Shown: positions 55,331 through 62,271 of the stretch, piece by piece
Numbering within the stretch: position 1 is the first letter of the stretch
How the letters are laid out: every line of letters starts with the position of its first letter
Source of the DNA: DASZHJ01 sp035541215
GTDB lineage: Bacteria; Pseudomonadota; Alphaproteobacteria; ATCC43930; CGMCC-115725
Reading direction: 5' to 3'
Assembly (NCBI GenBank): GCA_035541215.1
Contig: DATKNV010000044.1
Location: 28,698 to 92,697 of the forward strand
Length of the DNA: 64,000 bases
Notes under the pieces: generated by a model
Database searches by the model: none
The model's input: the letters and a program-made list of their open reading frames with translations, nothing else
What the model was told of the DNA's origin: nothing
Made by a program: the position numbers and the translations under genes

Positions 55331-55379
55331 CGCTCCGGTCAGTCAACCCGGCTTGCTCAGTCGACCCAGGAGAGCAGCG

Positions 55380-55779
55380 ATGTCCGCGATCTCGCGATCC
55401 CTCACCCGGACACGCCCACGATTCGCGTTCTTCGTGGCGTTCGCGCTGATCGCTGCGGTGCCGACGCCGGCCCTGGCCCAGGATTACGGGCAGGCGAAAG
55501 CGAGCCGGATCTTGCTGGCGGAGAAGGATCTCGCAGCCGAGAGCAGCGGCGACGTTGCCGCAGCCCTCGCCTTGTAAGGCGATGACGCAATCGTCCAATA
55601 CGGCGGTCTCTGCTGGCAACCTTGCGTCGGCAAGGCCACGATCCGAAAGGAGCCTGAGTGGCGTGTGGAACATCTACGAGATCACCGGGGACAAGATCGC
55701 GGCCGCCACCTTGGTGCGTCAGCGCACGGACCCGCAAACGGCGCAGTTCATCAAATGGATACAGTCGCGACCGCGGTGA
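55380..55779 (+). pseudogene. SnoaL/NTF2-like secreted protein, broken by stop and internal deletion
   Basis: The reading starts at ATG 55380 behind CAGGAGAG. It has a signal peptide (residues 1-33, ending PTPALAQ) and then AEKDLAAESSGDVAAALAL. A TAA stop at 55575 stands where a Tyr or similar would be expected, because the same frame continues with GDDAIVQYGGLCWQPCVGKA, a SnoaL-type strand. Beyond about 55655 the remaining family C-terminus (VWNIYEITGDKIAAATLVRQ) is in the +1 frame and ends at 55779. A stretch of about 35-40 residues between them seems deleted. So the gene has at least two lesions and is probably dead. Confidence 0.75.
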
Positions 55780-55831
55780 GCGCGGCTCGGCGGCCAAATC
55801 GTTGGACTGAAGTCGCGAAGGACAAGATGCA

Positions 55832-56480
55832 ATGAAGCCGAATCCCGTTTCCGATGCCCTGCATTTCCTGCTCAATCGGGCCTGGACGACCGGCATCTTC
55901 TGGTTGCTGATCCTCGGCAGCATCGCAATCGCGGCCTACGCCTGGGTCAAAATCCGGAGCCAGCGCACGCCGCGTCATCTCGCCGACTGGATGGTCCGCT
56001 TTCTCATCGGCTCGATGTGGCGGCGGCAAACGCTGTGGAAGCCACCCCCATTACACCGATCATCCGGACGAGCCGACGACGGCCGGGCTCTATTATTGGA
56101 TGACGGTGATGGGGAAGTCGGCATCCATCCTGCCGCAGGCCGACTTCATCAACGGCATCGTCCTGCCGCATTTCTATCTGTTCGCGCCCGTCGTCTACGG
56201 CCTCGAGCTGCTGACGGCCGTGTCTCACATTCTCGGGCTCTTCGTGCGCTTTTGGGGCATCGTCGGCGCGCCGCAGATCCCCGACCCGTGGCTCGGGCTC
56301 TACAACGCCGACGGCGAGTGGCCCTGGACCTACTTCTTCCCGCTTATGCTGCAGGCGATCTTCGCGACCGACCAATACGGCAGGAGCCTAGGGCTCGATG
56401 CGATCATCGTCGACCGCTGCGCGCGTGCGACCACCAACCGCGGGCCTAATTCCGCCGCGGTGCTAGGCGCGCTGACGTAG
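55832..56480 (+). pseudogene. DoxX-family membrane protein with a frameshift
   Basis: This is a DoxX-like gene, and two frames are needed to read it. The first, from ATG 55832, gives ALHFLLNRAWTTGIFWLLIL and a WMVRFLIGSMW segment up to about residue 70. The second continues as HYTDHPDEPTTAGLYYWMTV and GVLPH-like helices to 56480. One extra C in the C5 run at 56045-56049 explains the shift; deleting one base restores a single 215-residue frame. Homologues are membrane proteins of unknown function. Whether it is a real mutation or a sequencing error cannot be told. Confidence 0.75.
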
Positions 56481-56530
56481 CCGCGTGGAGCGGACCTCCG
56501 GATCGGCCCCAGCGAGTCAAAGGAGATAGC

Positions 56531-57151
56531 ATGGCGAAAGTAAAATACGACAAGGAGGCTACTGCGCTTCTTGTAATCGATCCGCAAAACGACTTCATTT
56601 CCGAGGAAGGCAAAGTGTGGGCGCGTCTGAAGGCCGTCGCAGAGGCGAATCGCTGTGTGCCTAATATGCTGCGAGCCTTGAATGCGGCACGGCATGCGGG
56701 CCTTCGCGTGCTCTATACGCTACATCATCGGTATCGTCCCGGCGATTACGAGACCTGGAGGTACATCGCTCCGATCCAGAAGGCAGCCTGGTTGAGCAAG
56801 ACCTTCGAAGGTTGGGGTGGCGAAATTCACCGCGATTTCGCACCTCGACCCGGCGAGATAGTCGCCCTCGATCATTGGTGCTCCAGCGGCTTTGCCAACA
56901 CCGATCTGGATCTGCAGCTCAAGAAGCACGGCATCCGCCAGCTCGTCGTCGTCGGGCTGATAGCGAACACCTGTGTGGAATCGACGGTGCGCTTCGCGGT
57001 TGAGCTCGGTTACGAGGTAACGATGGTTCGGGACGCGACGGCCGGCCTCTCGGAAGAGGAGATGCACGCCGCTCTCAATGTGAACATCCCGCGCTATGCG
57101 AGTGACGTGGTCAGCACGGAGGAGATCGTGGCATCGATCGCGGCCCTCTAA
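56531..57151 (+). CDS. Cysteine hydrolase family protein (isochorismatase-like)
   Basis: This 206-residue protein has the isochorismatase/nicotinamidase-like fold. LLVIDPQNDF near residue 15 holds the catalytic Asp, and GLIANTCVESTVRFAVELGY near residue 145 holds the nucleophilic Cys. MVRDATAGLSEEEMHAAL follows. It should cleave an amide or vinyl-ether bond in a small molecule. An AAAGGAGATAGC site precedes the ATG. It follows the DoxX gene by 50 bases and probably shares its promoter. Confidence 0.92.
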   Translation: MAKVKYDKEATALLVIDPQNDFISEEGKVWARLKAVAEANRCVPNMLRALNAARHAGLRVLYTLHHRYRPGDYETWRYIAPIQKAAWLSKTFEGWGGEIHRDFAPRPGEIVALDHWCSSGFANTDLDLQLKKHGIRQLVVVGLIANTCVESTVRFAVELGYEVTMVRDATAGLSEEEMHAALNVNIPRYASDVVSTEEIVASIAAL

Positions 57152-57194
57152 GGTGTCCGACCGGCCGCCACGAATGCGGCACTGTTCTCCATCG

Positions 57195-57257
57195 CCGTGT
57201 GATTCCGAAATCGCCCGTGTCGGCGCGGAAGACCGGGGACCTATCGCCTCCTAAATT
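57195..57257 (+). promoter_or_regulatory. 48-bp operator copy b with -10-like hexamer, for ohr-like gene
   Basis: Positions 57195-57242 match the element: CCGTGTGATT at 1-10, GAAAT at 13-17, CGTG at 22-25, GGAAGAC at 33-39 and GACCT at 44-48. TAAATT is at 58-63 (57252-57257). The start of the Ohr/OsmC-like gene is about 90-105 bases downstream. Confidence 0.72.
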
Positions 57258-57346
57258 GGCTCCTGACGTCGACCGCACGCGGCGGGAGCGAGCACGCGCC
57301 GGCGGTAGGTGTCGCGCTCATTCGCGTTTCTTTGATGGAGATCGCC

Positions 57347-57766
57347 ATGGCCCAGTCCGAGAAGCTGCTCTACACCGCGAAGGTCCACACCACCGGCGGC
57401 CGCGAGGGCGGCCATGCACGGAGCTCCGATGGCCGGCTGGACGTCAGGCTCTCGGTTCCAGGCGCGCCGGGGGAGGGCACCAATCCCGAGCAGCTCTTCG
57501 CGGCCGGATGGTCGGCCTGCTTTGAGAGCGCGATGGCGCTCGAGGCTCGCAAGATGAAGGTCGTCCTTCCCCTTGACTATGCGATCGACGCCGAGGTGGA
57601 CCTGAATACGGGTAGCGACGGCTATTTCCTGAGGGCCCGTCTCAACGTCACCCTGCCTGGATTGGAGCGCGAGATCGCACGGCGCGTCGTGGAAGCGGCA
57701 GAAAAGACACGTCCCTACTCCAAGGCCACACGCGGCAATGTCGACGTCGCGATCAACTTGGTCTAG
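57347..57766 (+). CDS. Ohr/OsmC-family protein lacking the second active-site Cys
   Basis: This 139-residue protein starts at ATG 57347 (MAQSEKLLYTAK), with GGAG eight bases upstream; an ATG at 57335 is also in frame. It has the OsmC fold of organic hydroperoxide reductases. The first active Cys is in FAAGWSACFES (Cys58). In Ohr a second Cys begins the CPYSxATRGN motif; here it is Arg122 (TRPYSKATRGN). The usual disulfide cannot form, so the enzyme is altered, uses another thiol, or has another role. It lies under operator copy b. Confidence 0.9.
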   Translation: MAQSEKLLYTAKVHTTGGREGGHARSSDGRLDVRLSVPGAPGEGTNPEQLFAAGWSACFESAMALEARKMKVVLPLDYAIDAEVDLNTGSDGYFLRARLNVTLPGLEREIARRVVEAAEKTRPYSKATRGNVDVAINLV

Positions 57767-57809
57767 ATCCAGCGCCCGTCGAGCGGCCATCGGCAACGCG
57801 ATTTCACTA

Positions 57810-57872
57810 CCGTGCGATTTGGAAATGGATCGCGCGATCCCGGAAGATCGCTCGGCAGGCGCGCGGCAAGAA
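57810..57872 (+). promoter_or_regulatory. 48-bp operator copy c, for alpha/beta hydrolase
   Basis: Positions 57810-57857 match the element: CCGTGCGATT at 1-10, GAAAT at 13-17, CGCGCGAT at 22-29, and GGAAGAT at 33-39. The hexamer at 58-63 is CAAGAA (57867-57872), a poor -10. The hydrolase ATG is 176 bases beyond the element, so the leader would be long. Confidence 0.6.
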
Positions 57873-58032
57873 TCCCGCCATGTCCTGAATGCGCATTCTC
57901 ACGTGACGAGCAGAATCAAGTCCGTCGGCAAAGTGAATACCTCGGCGCAAGGGGGCACCCGAGCGATTGCGCGCCCACGGACCTCCGAAGATCCAGCACC
58001 CCCACACCGAACCCAGTCAAGGAGCTAGACAC

Positions 58033-58857
58033 ATGGGCATGATCGCCACCAAGGACGACACCGAGATTTTCTACAGGGATTTGGGTAGGGGCCAGCCCAT
58101 CGTGTTCCATCACGGATGGCCGTTGAGTGCCGACGAGTGGGACGGCCAGATGCTGTTCTTCCTGGCGCGCGGCTATCGGGTCATCGCGCATGACCGGCGT
58201 GGCCACGGCCGCTCCACCCAGACGGACGGCGGCAACGACATGGACACCTATGCGGCAGACGTCGCGGAGCTGGTCGGTGCGCTCGATCTCAGAAACGCCA
58301 TTCACGTCGGTCACTCCACGGGCGGAGGCGAGGTGGCACGCTATGTCGCGCGGCATGGGCGAGGCCGGGTCGCCAAGGCCGTGCTGATCAGCGCGGTGCC
58401 GCCGCTGATGGTGAAGACGGCCGCCAATCCCGGCGGTCTGCCCAAGGAGGTGTTCGACGGACTCCAAGCGCAGCTCGCTGCCAACCGCTCTCAGTTCTAT
58501 TACGACATAGCGGCGGGACCGTTCTATGGCTACAACCGGCCCGGCGCAAAGGCCTCGCAAGGCACGATCATGAACTGGTGGCGCCAGGGCATGATGGGCG
58601 GGGCCAAAGCTCATTACGACTGCATCGTGGCTTTCTCGCAAACCGACTTCACCGAAGACCTCAAGAGGATCGAGGTCCCGACCCTCGTGATGCACGGGGA
58701 GGACGACCAGGTCGTGCCTTATGCCGATTCGGCGCCCCTTTCAGCCAAGCTCCTCGGGCACGGCACGCTGAGAACCTACAAGGGATTCCCGCACGGCATG
58801 CCGACCGCCAATGCGGACGTGATCAACGCCGACCTGCTCGACTTCATCAAATCTTGA
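58033..58857 (+). CDS. Alpha/beta hydrolase, non-haem chloroperoxidase-like
   Basis: This 274-residue protein begins MGMIATKDDTEIFYRDLGRG. The catalytic triad is seen as Ser in VGHSTGG near residue 99, Asp in GEDDQVV near residue 225 and His in KGFPHGM near residue 255. The oxyanion-region Trp in FHHGWPLSADEWDGQ near residue 28 is typical of cofactor-free haloperoxidases and esterases. No signal peptide is present. The start follows AAGGAGCTAGACAC. It should hydrolyse an ester or form a peracid in detoxification. Confidence 0.93.
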   Translation: MGMIATKDDTEIFYRDLGRGQPIVFHHGWPLSADEWDGQMLFFLARGYRVIAHDRRGHGRSTQTDGGNDMDTYAADVAELVGALDLRNAIHVGHSTGGGEVARYVARHGRGRVAKAVLISAVPPLMVKTAANPGGLPKEVFDGLQAQLAANRSQFYYDIAAGPFYGYNRPGAKASQGTIMNWWRQGMMGGAKAHYDCIVAFSQTDFTEDLKRIEVPTLVMHGEDDQVVPYADSAPLSAKLLGHGTLRTYKGFPHGMPTANADVINADLLDFIKS

Positions 58858-58992
58858 ACGCGGAGACTGCCAGATGGCAAAATGGAAGGGGCTTCAACCG
58901 ATAGGCCGGAAGTGCTCTCGCCTCCAAAGTTGTCGCGATCGCGTTGGGGAGTGAGCATCGGCTATTGCCCCAGAAAATTCAGGATTGCGACT

Positions 58993-59040
58993 TTGCGGAG
59001 CGGCTTTCGGGAACGCGCGACGTGTTCCGAAATTGCGTGC
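58993..59040 (-). repeat. Decayed copy f of the 48-bp element
   Basis: On the minus strand 59040 to 58993 matches copy e most closely, sharing CGGAAC at 12-17, GTCG at 20-23 and GCGT with CCCG at 26-33. The first half-site is GCACGCAATT instead of CCGTGYGATT, and no TA hexamer follows. The stretch would face the end of the alpha/beta hydrolase gene, so it is probably inactive. Confidence 0.5.
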
Positions 59041-59101
59041 CGCCGTGACGGAGAGTGATTGGATACCCCCGTCTAGGCGAGGGCACCACCGCTCGCAATG
59101 G

Positions 59102-59164
59102 CCGTGCGATTCTGAAATGGCTCGTGGCAACTTGGAAGATTAGCGACCTGCTGCTGTCTAGCTT
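59102..59164 (+). promoter_or_regulatory. 48-bp operator copy d with -10-like hexamer, for epoxide hydrolase region
   Basis: Positions 59102-59149 match the element: CCGTGCGATT at 1-10, GAAAT at 13-17, CGTG at 22-25, GGAAGAT at 33-39 and CGACCT at 43-48. TAGCTT is at 58-63 (59159-59164). A small ORF starts at 59208 and the epoxide hydrolase at 59350. It faces the same way as both. Confidence 0.72.
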
Positions 59165-59207
59165 GCTGTCATTCGGACGATGGGACGACCGCAAAGGAGC
59201 AAACTCC

Positions 59208-59369
59208 ATGAAGGCGGCCTCGCTGTCCGACGCTTCTTGTTTCCTGCGGCTTTCCACGTCGACGCCCGCCAAGGTCATCATTAATCGGCAGCCTGATTCA
59301 AAAAATGCGGCGGGGTTGCATACTACGAACCACGAGGGGGCTAATTTCCATGAAAGACAAGGCAGATAA
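59208..59369 (+). CDS. Small ORF of 53 residues, possible leader
   Basis: An ATG at 59208 sits eight bases after AAAGGAG and 44 bases after the -10-like hexamer of operator copy d, so it is well placed for translation. The frame ends at 59369, overlapping the epoxide hydrolase start (59350) by 20 bases in another frame. The peptide starts MKAASLSDASCFLRL and has no motif that I recognise. It could be a leader peptide or the relic of an older gene. Confidence 0.35.
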   Translation: MKAASLSDASCFLRLSTSTPAKVIINRQPDSKNAAGLHTTNHEGANFHERQGR

Positions 59370-60705
59370 TTCACTCAAGACACCGCGGGCGTCGATGAAC
59401 CGCCGCGAGAGTCTCAAGCTCGGCGCGGCGAGCCTCATGACATCGCTGCTGCCGATGCCTGCATTACTCGTCGCACAGACCGAATCGCCTCCAAAGGAGA
59501 AGGCCATGGCCGACAACACAGCTATTCGTTCATTTCGCTTCGTGGCCTCGCAAACGGATCTTGAGGATTTACGCCGGCGTGTAAGCGCCACCAAGTGGCC
59601 CGAACGGGAACAGGTCTCTGACGCAACTCAGGGCGTGCAGCTCCTAACAATTCAAAAGCTCGCGGAGTATTGGGCGACGAGCCATGACTGGCGCAAATGC
59701 GAAGCGAAGATCAACGCCGTTCCCAACTTCATTACTGAGATCGATGGGCTGGATATCCATTTCATTCACGTTCGCTCGAGGCATGAAAACGCATTGCCGA
59801 TGATCGTCACGCATGGCTGGCCGGGCTCGTTCATCGAGCAGATGAAGATCATCGTGCCGCTGACCGATCCAACCGCACACGGCGGTACTGCGGCCGACGC
59901 CTTCCACCTTGTGATTCCGTCGCTGCCGGGCTACGGCTTTTCGGGCAAGCCGACGGCGCCGGGGTGGAACCCGGTCAGCATCGCCAAGGCGTGGGCGACG
60001 CTGATGCAGCGCCTCGGCTACACACACTACGTGGCGCAGGGTGGCGACTGGGGCAATGCCGTCTCGGAAATTATGGCACTGCAGCAGCCGCCAGGATTGC
60101 TTGGCATTCACACCAACATGGCAGCCACCGTTCCACCCGACGTGTCGAAGGCGCTCTCGCTCGGAGGCCCGGCCCCGGCCGGCCTCTCGCCGGACGAAAA
60201 ACGGGCGTGGGATCAGCTCGACGACTTCTTCAAGAATGGGCTGGGTTACGCCATTGAGATGAATAACCGTCCGCAGACGCTCTATGGGGTCGTCGATTCG
60301 CCGGTCGGACTCGCGGCGTGGATGATCGACCACGACATTCGCAGCTACCAGATGATCGCACGCGTTTTCGACGGCAAGCCGGAAGGGCTGACGCGGGACG
60401 ACGTCCTCGACAACGTCACGCTCTACTGGCTGACGAACACCGCGATCTCCTCAGCGCGTCTCTACTGGGATACCCGCCACAATTTGACGGGAGGCTTCTT
60501 CGACGCGAGAGGTGTCAAGATCCCGGTCGCCGTAAGCGCCTTTGCCGAGGAGATCTACCAGGCACCGAAGAGTTGGGCGGAGAAGGCTTATCCCAAGCTC
60601 ATCCACTACAACAGCTTCCCCAAGGGTACCCATTTTGCGGCGTGGGAACAGACGGAGCTCTTCGTCTCCGAGATGCGCGCATCGTTCAAATCGCTTCGCG
60701 GCTAA
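59350..60705 (+). CDS. Exported epoxide hydrolase with Tat signal
   Basis: This 451-residue protein has a Tat-like signal (MNRRESLKLGAASLMTSLLP at residues 16-35, cleavage near LLVAQ). An epoxide hydrolase N-terminal domain (about 60-165) and an alpha/beta hydrolase core follow. The nucleophile Asp is in the GGDWGNAV segment near residue 234, HGWPGSFIEQ near residue 157 is the oxyanion loop, and the catalytic His is likely in FPKGTHFAAWEQ near residue 430. It should open epoxides or similar rings outside the cytoplasm. The start ATG at 59350 lies in the tail of a small ORF. Operator copy d is 200 bases upstream. Confidence 0.9.
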   Translation: MKDKADNSLKTPRASMNRRESLKLGAASLMTSLLPMPALLVAQTESPPKEKAMADNTAIRSFRFVASQTDLEDLRRRVSATKWPEREQVSDATQGVQLLTIQKLAEYWATSHDWRKCEAKINAVPNFITEIDGLDIHFIHVRSRHENALPMIVTHGWPGSFIEQMKIIVPLTDPTAHGGTAADAFHLVIPSLPGYGFSGKPTAPGWNPVSIAKAWATLMQRLGYTHYVAQGGDWGNAVSEIMALQQPPGLLGIHTNMAATVPPDVSKALSLGGPAPAGLSPDEKRAWDQLDDFFKNGLGYAIEMNNRPQTLYGVVDSPVGLAAWMIDHDIRSYQMIARVFDGKPEGLTRDDVLDNVTLYWLTNTAISSARLYWDTRHNLTGGFFDARGVKIPVAVSAFAEEIYQAPKSWAEKAYPKLIHYNSFPKGTHFAAWEQTELFVSEMRASFKSLRG

Positions 60706-60734
60706 CAGCAATGAGTACGCCTTCTCGCGCCTAA

Positions 60735-61830
60735 CAGGCTGCTGAAAAACCCTTCACGCAGGGTGGTCGGACGTGATTCGCTTCGTCATCGTGGGTTGGG
60801 ATGGAGGGAGCGATGCAGGGTGAGGACGAGCGGACGTGGGGGATGTTCTCTTATGTCCGTCCGGAGCGGCGGGTTCCCAAAGACCACCCCTTGCGGCCGA
60901 TCCGCGAGATCGTGGATCGAGCGCTTGGCTCGTTGTCGGCCCAATTGGAAGCGCTTTACTCGCACACGGGGCGGCCATCGATCGCGCTGGAGAAGCTGCT
61001 GCGCGCGTTGCTGCTGCAGGCCTTCTACTCGGTGCGCTCGGAACGCCAGCTCATGGAGCGGCTCGAATACAACCTGCTGTTCTGCTGGTTCGTCGGGCTG
61101 TCGATGGACGTGGTGGTGTGGGATGCGACGACGTTCACGAAGAACCGGGACCAGCCGCTCGACGGCGACATCGCCCGGGAGTTCCTGGCGGCTGTGCTGA
61201 ACCAGCCCGAGGTTCGGCGGCTGCTATCGCAGGAGCACGTCTCGGGCGAGGGAACGCCGAACGAGGCCTGGGCTGCGATGAAGAGCTTTCGGCCCAAGGA
61301 TGGATCAGGCGGACCGCCGAGGGGTGGCGGGCGCAATGCCGCGCATGACTTCCATGGCGAGAAGCGCACGAACGCGACGCATGCCTCGACGGCCAACCCG
61401 GATGGGCGCCTCTATCGGAAGAGCCCCGGCCAAAGTGCAACGCTCTGCCACATGGGCCAGCTGTTGATGGACAACCGGCACGGCCTGATCGTCGAGACCG
61501 AGTTGACGCCCGCCACGGGTTGGGGCGAACGCGCGGCGGCCGAGGCGATGATCGAAGACCTGCTGCACGTTCCACACGCGACGCTCGCGGCGGACAGGGC
61601 CTACGAGACGGCAGCATTTGTCGCCAGCTTGCGTGCGGAGGGCGTCGTGCCGCACGTCGCACAAAACAGATCCGGCCGCCGCTCTGCGATCGATGGACGT
61701 ACAACCCGACACCCGAGCTACGCGGTGAGCCAGCGCGCTCGCAAGCGCATCGAGGAAGCCTTTGGCTGGATCAAGACCATCGGCGGCTTGCGCAAGACCC
61801 GACATCGAGGGCGAGACAAAGTCCGCTTGA
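60735..61830 (+). mobile_element. IS5-family element remnant: left end kept, right end lost
   Basis: The left terminus lies near CAGGCTGCTGAAAAACCC (60735 on), a typical IS5-type inverted repeat. No matching inverted repeat (GGGTTTTTCAGCAGCC) is found on the right, between about 61830 and the end of the DUF305 gene. The junction falls inside the transposase C-terminus. So the element is fixed in place by a deletion that joined it to the next gene. Confidence 0.7.
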
Positions 61831-62270
61831 GCTTCACGCTTATCGCCACCGCCTTCGTGATCGTCCCGCCTGTCTACGCGGGCGCTCTCGCGCAAGAGAC
61901 TCCGATGCACGAGCCGCCGCCGGAAACGCCGTTCCTTCGTGAAAACGATGGCGCGATGGAAAAGATGATGGCCGGCATGACGATCAAGCCGACGGGGAAC
62001 ATCGATCTCGATTTCGTCGCGATGATGGCGCCGCATCATCAGGGCGCGATCGACATGGCGCAGGCGTACCTGCGCTATGGGCACAACGAGCAGCTGAAGC
62101 GCCTCGCGCAGGAGATCATCGTCACGCAGCAGCAGGAGATCGCCGCGATGCGTCTCGCCGTGGGGCTGCCATTGCCGCCATCCCTGCCGGCCCCGGATCA
62201 GCCGGCCGCCGGGTCTGCAATCGGCAGCGGCACGCCGCCTCGCGCCATGCCTGGCCATCCGGAGAACTGA
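60813..62270 (+). CDS. Chimeric ORF: IS5-family transposase fused to DUF305 protein
   Basis: This 485-residue frame starts at ATG 60813 behind GGAGGGAGCG. Residues 1-340 are an IS5-type transposase; the later catalytic Asp (TLAADRAYET) and Glu (RIEEAFGWIK) are kept, but the first Asp region reads SGEGTPNEAW near residue 144 instead of VDGT. From about residue 340 (SFTLIATAFVIVPPVYAGAL) the reading enters what looks like a DUF305 signal region, then the DUF305 domain (DGAMEKMMAGM; MMAPHHQGAIDMAQAYLRYG). DUF305 proteins are often exported and tied to metal resistance. Whether the chimera is made is unknown. A TTG at 61827 could start the DUF305 part alone. It is followed two bases later by the YVTN gene. 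Confidence 0.85.
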   Translation: MQGEDERTWGMFSYVRPERRVPKDHPLRPIREIVDRALGSLSAQLEALYSHTGRPSIALEKLLRALLLQAFYSVRSERQLMERLEYNLLFCWFVGLSMDVVVWDATTFTKNRDQPLDGDIAREFLAAVLNQPEVRRLLSQEHVSGEGTPNEAWAAMKSFRPKDGSGGPPRGGGRNAAHDFHGEKRTNATHASTANPDGRLYRKSPGQSATLCHMGQLLMDNRHGLIVETELTPATGWGERAAAEAMIEDLLHVPHATLAADRAYETAAFVASLRAEGVVPHVAQNRSGRRSAIDGRTTRHPSYAVSQRARKRIEEAFGWIKTIGGLRKTRHRGRDKVRLSFTLIATAFVIVPPVYAGALAQETPMHEPPPETPFLRENDGAMEKMMAGMTIKPTGNIDLDFVAMMAPHHQGAIDMAQAYLRYGHNEQLKRLAQEIIVTQQQEIAAMRLAVGLPLPPSLPAPDQPAAGSAIGSGTPPRAMPGHPEN

Positions 62271-62271
62271 G

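Noticed and set aside
57195..57257. The 48-bp element as an ECF sigma promoter (GGAAC -35 type)
   Set aside because: Copies have GGAAG rather than GGAAC at the would-be -35, the -10 region does not resemble CGTT, and the 21-bp duplicated half-site is not explained by a sigma factor. Not fully excluded.
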